A model generated the notes under the pieces. The model saw only the letters and a program-made list of their open reading frames with translations, made no database searches and was not told where the DNA came from. The translations under genes and the position numbers were made by a program. A stretch of DNA of 5,307 nt from an uncultured Mycoplasma sp. (GTDB taxonomy: Bacteria > Bacillota_I > Bacilli_A > Mycoplasmatales > Metamycoplasmataceae): positions 1-5,307 of the forward strand of contig CASFBV010000017.1 in the NCBI GenBank assembly GCA_949293065.1. Direction: 5' to 3'. Shown piece by piece: positions 1 to 5,307 of the stretch. Each line of letters starts with the position of its first letter. The stretch's first letter is position 1.

Positions 1-273
1 AACCATATCAATTTCATCAGCGCCATGGTCAATAGCTAATTTAGCTTCTTGTACTTTTATTTGAGTAATACAAGCCCCTAATGGAAAACCAACCACAGAA
101 ACAATTTTAATGTCATCATTTTTTATTTTTTCTTTTGCATATTTTATTCAAGAAGAATTAATACAAATTGCTCCAAAACCAAATTGTTTTGCTTCATCTA
201 TTAATTTATCAATTTCTTTTGATGTTCCTTCTGGTTTTAAATAAGTATGATCAATCATTTTTTCATAATTCAT
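1..273 (-). CDS. deoC: Deoxyribose-phosphate aldolase (DeoC), N-terminal part, cut by window edge
   Basis: DeoC reversibly cleaves 2-deoxy-D-ribose 5-phosphate to glyceraldehyde 3-phosphate and acetaldehyde in the cytosol, feeding deoxynucleoside carbon into glycolysis. Ninety-one residues are visible. Family signatures are MIDHTYLKP (residues 6-14), VVGFPLGA (60-67) and GADEIDMV (84-91); Asp89 aligns with the catalytic aspartate of the E. coli enzyme (Asp102). The two essential lysines lie in the missing C-terminal part. One Trp (residue 42) is encoded by TGA. The ATG at 273 is chosen because AAGGAG sits 5 nt upstream (279-284) and DHTxLKP is then at the usual distance from the N-terminus. 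It lies 92 bp downstream of rsmA on the same strand and has its own likely promoter, so it is probably a separate transcript. The identification is secure; only the 3' end is unseen. Confidence 0.96.
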
Positions 274-282
274 ATGCTCTCC

Positions 283-300
283 TTATAATTTAAATTATAA
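283..300. promoter_or_regulatory. 18-bp perfect palindrome holding the deoC -10 box
   Basis: The palindrome TTATAATTTAAATTATAA contains TATAAT on both strands. On the minus strand the hexamer at 294-299 predicts transcription start near 287, giving a leader of about 14 nt that contains the deoC AAGGAG site. No good -35 is visible, which is common in mycoplasmas. The symmetry could be a repressor site overlapping the promoter or just AT-rich coincidence. Confidence 0.5.
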
Positions 301-365
301 AATATTTTAATTAATATAATTGGTTGATTTTAAATAAACAATCATAAAGGAAAACAATGTTAAGA

Positions 366-1151
366 TTAATTGTGTTTTATTTCATTAATTAATTTAAATA
401 AATCCACGAATTGACCAAGATCAAGTTTTTCAGCTCTTACATCATTATTTATTTTTAATTTTTTACAAATATCATTAAATGTTTCAAGTTCTATATTTAA
501 TTGTTTTAAATTATTTCAAAGAGTTTTTCTTTTCATTGAAAAACAAATCTTAATAAAATTTAAAAATTCTTTGTAATCTACATCATATCTTTTATCTATT
601 CTTTTTAAATGAATAACTGATGAAGTAACTTTTGGTTTTGGCCAAAAGGCATCTCCATTTACATCAAAACATATTGATGCATCATAAAATAATTTGGTAG
701 AAACACTCAATTTAGAATATTCACTATCTCCAACATTTGCTGATAACCTTTGTGCAAATTCTTTTTGCACTAATAAAACAACATTTTCAAAATTTTGATA
801 ATATTCGAATATTTTAAAAACAATATCAGTACTAATGTTATATGGAATATTTGCAATAATACAATAATTTTTATAACTACTTAAATCAACATTTAAAAAA
901 TCTTCATTAATGATTTTTAAATTATTATCTTTAAAATTTTCAATTAAATATTCATTTAAATTTTTATCAATCTCAAAAGCTACAACTTGTCTTGCATTCT
1001 TAATTAAATATTTTGTAAGAGCACCCATTCCTGGACCAATTTCAATTATATTTTGATTTTTGATATCAACAACATTTGAAATTTTTTTTAATATGTTTTC
1101 ATCTTTTAAAAAATTTTGAGAAAACTTCTTTTTAGCTTTTTTTATTTCCAT
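366..1151 (-). CDS. rsmA: 16S rRNA dimethyladenosine transferase RsmA (KsgA)
   Basis: RsmA uses S-adenosylmethionine to dimethylate two adjacent adenosines near the 3' end of 16S rRNA (A1518/A1519 in E. coli), a late quality step in 30S assembly; its loss gives kasugamycin resistance. The product is 261 aa, normal for the family. Visible motifs are QNFLKDENIL (12-21), the SAM-binding EIGPGMG (37-43), the acidic FEID (59-62), NEDF (82-85), the catalytic NIPYN (101-105), FWPKPKV (169-175) and FSMKRKTL (204-211). Residue 212 is Trp from TGA, so a standard-code translation stops falsely there; the real C-terminal domain continues another 50 residues to TAA, including a helical RAEKLDLGQFVDL. The ATG at 1151 has AAGGAAA 2-3 nt upstream (1154-1160), which overlaps the stop codon of the preceding 110-aa gene, so the two are probably translationally coupled. 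Confidence 0.97.
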
Positions 1152-1158
1152 AGTTTCC

Positions 1159-1491
1159 TTATTTAATTACTTTAAATTCGTCTTCAAAATTTTTATTAAT
1201 TTCATTTTTAAAAATGTTCTCTGCAATTTCTATATTTAATTTTTTGTTAATAATTCTTAATAGTCATATTAAATTTACAACTTCATTATAACGATAGGAA
1301 ATAATTTCATTATTTTTAATAATGATATAAACATTTATTGATCAAAAGTGAGTAGTAGATTTATCATTGTTTCATTTACCTAATTCATTTTCATATTTTT
1401 CATTATACACATTTTGATTAATTTGATTTTGAACCATTATCATTGGTGCTGGTCTATTCCCGGGAATATATTCTAATTTAATTGTTTTCAT
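1159..1491 (-). CDS. Conserved-looking hypothetical protein, 110 aa, upstream of rsmA
   Basis: I do not recognise this family. The frame is open for 110 residues with three Trp residues, all from TGA (residues 40, 50, 76). It starts MKTIKLEYIPGNRPAP, has a central segment rich in aromatic and branched residues (about 48-83, possibly a beta-sheet core followed by a helix), and ends in a charged Glu/Lys/Asn-rich helix-like tail (85-110). No signal peptide or clear membrane span is seen, so it is likely cytosolic. It ends 7 bp before rsmA, and its TAA is part of the rsmA ribosome-binding site, so it is the first gene of an rsmA operon; a link to translation or RNA is only an inference from position. 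No Shine-Dalgarno sequence precedes the ATG, and a TATAAT lies 8 nt upstream, suggesting an almost leaderless message. Confidence 0.8.
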
Positions 1492-1554
1492 ATTTTATAA
1501 TTATAAAGATAAATGAAAATAATAGATTTCTTTTGTTTTTGCTAGAATTAATTC
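1492..1554. promoter_or_regulatory. Divergent promoter region with near-leaderless starts on both strands
   Basis: This 63-bp gap separates the minus-strand 110-aa/rsmA operon from the plus-strand GT14-like gene. On the minus strand, TATAAT (1500-1505, within the palindrome TTATAATTATAA at 1495-1506) predicts transcription start near 1493, two bases before the ATG at 1491. On the plus strand, an extended -10 TG-C-TAGAAT (1540-1548) predicts +1 at 1555, which is the A of the start codon. No -35 consensus and no Shine-Dalgarno site is seen for either gene. Confidence 0.55.
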
Positions 1555-2472
1555 ATGAAACAAAAAAATATTTTCATGGGAATTGTTGCTTTTGGCGATA
1601 TTGAAATCATAAAAGAAAGAATAATGTATTTATATAAAAAAAATAATTATTATTTTGTTCATTATAACAAAAGAGAACCTTATGAAAATTTTTTAAAATT
1701 AAAAGAATGATCAAAATCATTTTCAAACATTAAAATTGTCTCTGTTAATGATGTGTATTGAGGCCATTCATCTATTTTAAGTACTCATATTTATATAATG
1801 AAAGAGTTTTTAAAAACTAATAATTATGATATTTTAATTAGTTTGGATAACACCACCATCCCTTTTAATTGAGACAAAATTTATAATATGACAGACAATG
1901 ATTTATTTTTGAATTTAGAAAGAAAAAATGTTTATATTGAGTCTAAAGCAGGTAAAAGATTTGATAATTGAATTAAAGCAAATATAAAAGATCATTTTAT
2001 ATATTTTGATATGTATAATAACGAGAGATTTATAAAAAATGATAAATCCTTATCAAAAAAAGAAAAAAAATTAAAATTAAAAGAATTAAACAAAGAATAT
2101 AAACCAAAACCTAAAGAAAAATACAAATATGAATTATTTGCTCCTTTTTGTATAAGTGGAAATTTTTGTTTTACATATAATCAAGTTAAGGAAATGTTGG
2201 ATGATAAAGAATTTTGAAACATTTACAACTATTCATTAGATGCTTTTGCTCCAGAAGAATGGGTTATTCAAAATTATTGATATCAAAAATATCTAAAAAA
2301 TAATAAATATAAAACTTATAATACTTTGTATTATTTTTGAAAAAAGAAAAAACTTCTACGAAAATTGAAAACAATTAATCTAAATGATTTTATTTTTTTA
2401 AGATATTCTTATTTAGATTTGAAACGACTTGATAAATATTTGAAAAAAAATGAATTATTTAATAAGTTTTAA
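1555..2472 (+). CDS. GT14-like (Core-2/I-branching type) glycosyltransferase
   Basis: This 305-aa protein resembles family GT14 (Branch; Core-2/I-branching beta-1,6-N-acetylglucosaminyltransferases and bacterial relatives), which transfer sugar from a UDP-sugar to a glycan acceptor. The match is by motif order: VHYNKR (35-40, the family's IHxDxK), VYWGHSSIL (67-75, the V.WGG.S element), YDILISLDNTTIPF (91-104, family YxxxLSGxDxPl), FCISGNFCFT (198-207, family GSQWFxLT) and FAPEEWVIQN (231-240, family sPDExFfqT, where Glu is the likely catalytic base). Seven of eight Trp codons are TGA. A Lys-rich, Glu-containing stretch (about 160-193) interrupts the domain before the acceptor-side motif. No signal peptide or membrane span is seen, so it probably acts on the cytosolic face. 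The ATG at 1555 has no Shine-Dalgarno but fits a leaderless start; Met8 is an alternative. The sugar and acceptor are unknown. Confidence 0.75.
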
Positions 2473-3201
2473 TTGTTCTTCATATTCTTCAGGTGTGCCT
2501 AGTGAAATCATTTGCTTGTTTTCAACAAAATAAGGTAAAAATTTTAAATTATCATCTATTGCATAGTTATATGGTTTATTTTGCATAAATTCACCATTTG
2601 TCCGATCATTCATTGCTAGTTGTTTTAGAGAATATTTTAAAAAATCCCCCCCTTTTGTTCAAAAATATCATCCACATATAGCAAAATTTGTAATCGGATC
2701 TTTATCAACAACTTTTGAAATTAATTTTTTCTCACTAATATCTACAAAAGATCAATTAGGATTATCATTATCGAAGATAACCAATGATCCATCATATTTT
2801 TTAGATTCATCAATAAATCTATCAAAGTTCAAATCGATTAGTTGATCACAATTTGCAGATAAAAACATTTCATCTTTATTTATAAGGTCACTAAAATAAA
2901 ATAATGTACATAAAGTTCCTTCTGTTTTTTGAGGAATGAAATGGAATCTAACATGTTTATTTTTATTTTCAATATTTTCAATAATTGTTTGATATTCTTT
3001 TTTGTATCTTTCTTGAATAATTACATGAATCATAATATCGTACTTCTCACTTTTAAAATTATTCAATTGAGATACTAATAAAGGTTGATTATTAAAAATT
3101 AAAAAAGGTTTCAATGTTCGATAATTTTTTTCTTTAAATCTTGAACCATCACCGCCAGCAGGAATAAAAATATTAATTTTTTCCTTTAAATTTTTTGTCA
3201 T
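2455..3201 (-). CDS. BcbE/Cj1416-like capsule-type sugar nucleotidyltransferase, poly-G tract in frame (ON)
   Basis: A 248-aa NTP-transferase with a GT-A type fold, expected to couple a nucleoside triphosphate to a phosphorylated sugar or similar small molecule for surface-glycan synthesis. Motifs are PAGGDGSRF (14-22, nucleotide-binding GxGxR), KP (31-32), TEGTLCTL (93-100), ANCDQLID (116-123, metal/catalytic Asp), WSF (150-152), ICGWYFW (175-181), NGEFMQNKPYNYAI (202-215) and SLGTPEEYEE (233-242). This set matches proteins of capsule loci such as Pasteurella BcbE and Campylobacter Cj1416; the exact substrate cannot be told. A standard-code reading stops falsely at Trp150 (TGA). Seven G at 2646-2652 encode Gly184-Gly185 and the first base of Asp186; gain or loss of one G would truncate the protein. 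The ATG at 3201 follows AAGGAAA by 5 nt. It lies 26 bp after the GT2 gene, and its 3' end overlaps the convergent GT14-like gene by 18 nt. Confidence 0.85.
2646..2652 (-). repeat. Poly-G tract (7 G) inside the nucleotidyltransferase gene
   Basis: Seven consecutive C on the plus strand, read as G in the gene. With seven the gene is open to its natural stop. Eight would give a 208-aa protein with a 23-residue foreign tail (from residue 186); six would end it at TAA three codons past the tract. Such a run is very unlikely by chance in DNA this AT-rich and is a likely slipped-strand mutation hot spot. Confidence 0.8.
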
Positions 3202-3206
3202 TATTG

Positions 3207-3213
3207 TTTCCTT
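3207..3213 (-). promoter_or_regulatory. Shine-Dalgarno site of the nucleotidyltransferase gene
   Basis: AAGGAAA on the minus strand lies 5 nt before the ATG at 3201, in the 26-bp gap after the GT2 stop codon. It fixes the start and allows translation from the GT2 transcript even when GT2 is frameshifted. Confidence 0.7.
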
Positions 3214-3227
3214 ATCAAATAAATATT

Positions 3228-4128
3228 TTACTTTAAATTAGATCTTTTTATTTCTTTTTTAAAGTGACTTAAAGCAATTTTTCATGGAAGATTTACTTTT
3301 CATCAATCTTTAAAAGAAGGATTAATTTTATCATAATATTCTTTAAATATTTTTAGAGCAAGTTCTTTATTTTCATAATTACCTTGTTTATACATATTTT
3401 GAAAATAAATGCTAAAAAAAGTTAATGAGTCTGCCTTTTTTGCTTTGTAATTTGTTTTTAAAGCTTCATCAATTCAAATTAGATGATTTCGAGGATCGTG
3501 TTTTTTTGATTTCATCATTGTTTCAATATTTGAAAATCTATTGTAATAAAAAGCACACAAATGTTTATATTTACTTTTTATTTTTTTTATTTCAAATATT
3601 TCCATTTGAAAAAATATGTCTTCACCATATGGAACTTTTGTATTAAATTTAATTCTTGTTTCTTTAAAAAAATTTGAATTAAATAAATAAGTTGAAATTT
3701 GTGGTGAATATTTTTTATGTCATCATTTATAAATATACATTTTATTTTTTCCATCTAATCTTTCGATATTGGGAAAACGGTAAAAATCATATTTTTTATT
3801 TTGTCTATTTTTATTTAATCATTTAATAAATTTTGGAGTAGCTTCATCATCATCATCAATAAAATAAATTCATTCTCCTTTTGCTAAATCAAGCCCTTTA
3901 TTTCTTGCTCCTGACAGATAATATTTTACCCCCCCCTTCAGACTCATATAAAGTTATGCTTTTATCTTGGCAATTATCAATATAATTTCTAAGTTTAACT
4001 AAATTTTCTTCTGTTGATACATCATCAATAATCAAAATTTCTTTATCTTTTAAATCTTTAAAAGATTCAATAGTTTTTATAATTAAATCAGGTCTATTGT
4101 AATGTGGGATAATAATTGAAAATTTCAT
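3228..4128 (-). CDS. GT2 glycosyltransferase, phase-variable, frameshifted (OFF) at a poly-G tract
   Basis: An inverting GT-A family 2 glycosyltransferase whose frame breaks at eight G (3929-3936). As it stands, translation from the ATG at 4128 stops at 3898 after 76 aa. Removing one G restores a continuous 299-aa protein to the TAA at 3228, with TGA read as Trp. The restored protein has the N-terminal nucleotide-binding strand KFSIIIPHYNR (2-12), ILIIDD (31-36), SGARNKGLDLAKGEW (72-86), the DxD metal motif YFIDDDDEA (88-96) and YGEDIFF (167-173), plus a basic, aromatic C-terminal region. The stub keeps only the first half of the nucleotide-binding domain and must be inactive. TTG at 4143 could extend it by five residues, but the ATG is preferred because it starts at the conserved strand and a -10-like box overlaps the TTG. 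Donor and acceptor are unknown. It leads an operon with the BcbE-like gene. Confidence 0.85.
3929..3936 (-). repeat. Poly-G tract (8 G) causing the GT2 frameshift
   Basis: Eight consecutive C on the plus strand. Seven (or four, ten) G give the full-length enzyme through Gly65-Gly66-Val67. Eight give the 76-aa stub ending VRSKK, and six or nine meet TAA immediately after the tract. It therefore works as a three-state switch with one productive length in three. The position, early in the gene and before the DxD motif, makes every OFF form null. Confidence 0.85.
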
Positions 4129-4223
4129 AATTACTTTGATCAATATTATTTTACTATTAATTTTGTTTTCATATCATATACAAAAATTAAAATGTATACA
4201 AATTATTAATATAAAATTAATTC
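4129..4223. promoter_or_regulatory. Divergent promoter region between the glycan operon and the CHR gene pair
   Basis: A 95-bp AT-rich gap. Minus strand: TAATAT (4143-4148) predicts a start near 4136 and a leader of about 8 nt for the GT2 gene, with no Shine-Dalgarno site. Plus strand: TATAAAAT (4210-4217) predicts +1 at or just before the ATG at 4224, also without a Shine-Dalgarno site. An 8-bp direct repeat TATACAAA occurs at 4177-4184 and 4195-4202. No terminator-like hairpin is visible. Confidence 0.5.
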
Positions 4224-4832
4224 ATGAAAAACAAAAAGCAAACAACACCAACATTTTGATCGTTATTTTGATTGTTTTTAAAAATATCTATTTTCAGTTT
4301 TGGAGGTGGGAATGCAATGTTCCCAATGATTAGAGAATATTGTGTTGTTAAAAAAGGGTGAATTACAGATCAAGATATTGATGATATTTTAATAATTACA
4401 AATGCAATACCTGGAGCTTCAGCGGTTGAAGGCATTGCATATATTTCTTATATTCTATTAAAATCAAAATGAAAGGCATCACTTGTCACAATATTTTCAC
4501 TATTGCCCCATACTGTTTTATTTTTTGTTGTATTTTTTGTTGGAATTAAATTCATTCCAATTGCATATTTAAAAGTAATTTATGTTGCAGTCATTCCTGT
4601 TATCATAGCTTTACTTTTAAATATGACAATTAGATACATCAAAGTTGAAAAAGGATTCCCAGTTACAATTCATTGATTGATATTTGTAGTCACTTTATCA
4701 TTTAGTGTGTTTGTTCCAGTCCCATGATGTATGCCAGTATTCATCATTATTTTCTTTTCGCTATGCTTATTAATTTATAAATGAATTAAAAAACATAAAA
4801 CTAAAAAACAAGAAGGAGCTAAAAATGATTAG
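4224..4832 (+). CDS. CHR-family (chromate transporter superfamily) membrane protein, first half-size subunit
   Basis: A 202-aa membrane protein of the chromate ion transporter (CHR/ChrA) superfamily, short-chain type. The diagnostic N-terminal motif is FSFGGGNAMFPMI (24-36), followed by the acidic WITDQDIDDIL (46-56) and NAIPGASAVEGIAYISY (60-76), equivalent to the family's PGP motif. Hydrophobic spans fall at about 87-107, 113-136, 149-166 and 169-186, and a Lys-rich cytosolic tail ends the protein. Known members act as anion antiporters exporting chromate; in a host-bound mycoplasma the natural substrate is uncertain, and sulfate-like or other anions are possible. Short CHR proteins usually occur as adjacent pairs that together form one transporter, as here. 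The ATG at 4224 lacks a Shine-Dalgarno sequence and fits a leaderless start. Several Trp are TGA (residues 12, 16, 46). Confidence 0.9.
4813..4818 (+). promoter_or_regulatory. Shine-Dalgarno site of the second CHR gene
   Basis: AAGGAG, 6 nt before the ATG at 4825, lies inside the end of the first CHR gene and supports coupled translation of the two overlapping genes. Confidence 0.8.
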
Positions 4833-5307
4833 CACATTAATTGTTTTAGCTGGATGTTTAATAATTTCATTAGTAGTATTTGGAGGAGCTCAAATGTTCA
4901 TTCCATATTTCAAAATTCTATTAGTGAATTTTTTACATATATCTCAAGATTCTTGAGATTCTGTTTTATCAATTGCTAATTCAATGCCTGGTGTGTTTGG
5001 ATTAAAAGTAGCATTTGCTTCTGGTTATCTGGCTGGAGAAGGGAATTGGTGAGCATATCTTTTAATGTTTGGATCTTATTTTGTTTTCATTGCTGTTCCA
5101 ATTATTTTCATTTTAATAATTATGAAAAGATATCACAAAATGAAACAAAATAAATTTATGACATCGATGTTAAAAGTAATGAGACCAATTATTGCTGGAA
5201 TATTAATTTCAATTGTTATTAATTTAGGATTAAGTTTAATTGTTCCATTTGTTGGATTTAATGATTTATCAGATAAAAATTTTGGAGCATTAGATAAATA
5301 TGCTTAT
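4825..5307 (+). CDS. CHR-family (chromate transporter superfamily) membrane protein, second subunit, cut by window edge
   Basis: The first 161 residues of the partner CHR protein. It shows a membrane N-terminus, LVVFGGAQMFIPYF (16-29; the family FGG-x(3)-P motif), NSMPGVFGLKVAFASGYLAG (52-71; family PGP-like motif followed by Gly-rich helix), then hydrophobic spans at about 79-100 and 121-143, separated by a basic loop KRYHKMKQNK (101-110). It starts 8 nt inside the first CHR gene in another frame, after AAGGAG, so the two are co-translated and likely make a heterodimer with opposite membrane orientations, as proposed for other short-chain CHR pairs. Residues 151-161 begin a polar segment; the C-terminus is outside the window. 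Function beyond the superfamily cannot be assigned. Confidence 0.88.

Noticed and set aside
325..344. Possible terminator hairpin between rsmA and deoC
   Set aside because: Only a 5-bp AT-rich stem (TGATT/AATCA) with a 10-nt loop is present, too weak to call a terminator.
357..392. A tiny plus-strand frame (11 codons plus stop) after AAAGGAAAA, at the end of rsmA
   Set aside because: The ribosome-binding-like sequence is good, but the peptide is 11 residues, mostly antisense to the rsmA 3' end, and no promoter or conservation can be shown.
3425..3646. A 73-aa plus-strand frame
   Set aside because: It lies wholly antisense to the GT2 gene, has no ribosome-binding site, and its low-complexity Phe/Leu content reflects the opposite strand's Lys/Glu codons.
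3841..3860. Short trinucleotide repeat (TCA copies) in the GT2 gene
   Set aside because: It encodes the four aspartates of the DxD metal-binding motif; four in-frame units are explained by function and would not shift the frame.
3228..4128. The GT2 gene as a decayed pseudogene
   Set aside because: There is a single lesion, located exactly in a homopolymer, and the rest of the frame is intact for over 230 codons with catalytic motifs preserved; a reversible switch or a sequencing error fits better.
4136..4333. A 65-aa plus-strand frame starting in the intergenic region
   Set aside because: It overlaps the start of the first CHR gene in another frame; the CHR frame carries the conserved FSFGGGN motif, and this one shows no domain or Shine-Dalgarno site.

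Overview
The window comes from a mollicute, most likely a mycoplasma of the hominis/bovis/synoviae kind. It is strongly AT-rich, and every long reading frame is complete only if TGA is read as Trp; the GT14-like gene alone needs seven TGA-Trp codons. Several genes appear to start without a leader. Genus and species cannot be fixed from the sequence.

Layout. (1) 1-1491, minus strand: the start of deoC (deoxyribose-phosphate aldolase, cut by the window edge), then rsmA/ksgA (16S rRNA dimethyltransferase), preceded by an unrecognised 110-aa gene with which rsmA is tightly coupled. (2) 1555-4128: a three-gene glycan locus. A plus-strand GT14-like (Core-2/I-branching type) glycosyltransferase converges on, and overlaps by 18 nt, a minus-strand operon. 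That operon encodes a GT2 glycosyltransferase followed by a capsule-type (BcbE-like) sugar nucleotidyltransferase. (3) 4224-5307, plus strand: two overlapping short CHR-family (chromate transporter superfamily) genes, the second cut by the window edge.

The main observation is that both genes of the minus-strand glycan operon carry a long poly-G run inside the coding sequence, and no other run of six or more G or C was seen in the window. The GT2 gene has eight G and is out of frame, giving a 76-aa stub; seven G would restore a 299-aa enzyme. The nucleotidyltransferase has seven G and is in frame. This looks like a two-switch phase-variable surface-glycan module, caught with the transferase OFF and the nucleotidyltransferase ON. 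A homopolymer sequencing error in the GT2 tract is the main alternative.

The promoter arrangement is also distinctive. The genes that lead transcripts from the two divergent intergenic regions (the 110-aa gene, the GT14-like gene, GT2, the first CHR gene) lack a Shine-Dalgarno sequence and have a -10-like hexamer just upstream of the start, in two cases predicting +1 on the A of ATG. The downstream genes (rsmA, the nucleotidyltransferase, the second CHR gene) and deoC have good AAGGAAA/AAGGAG sites.
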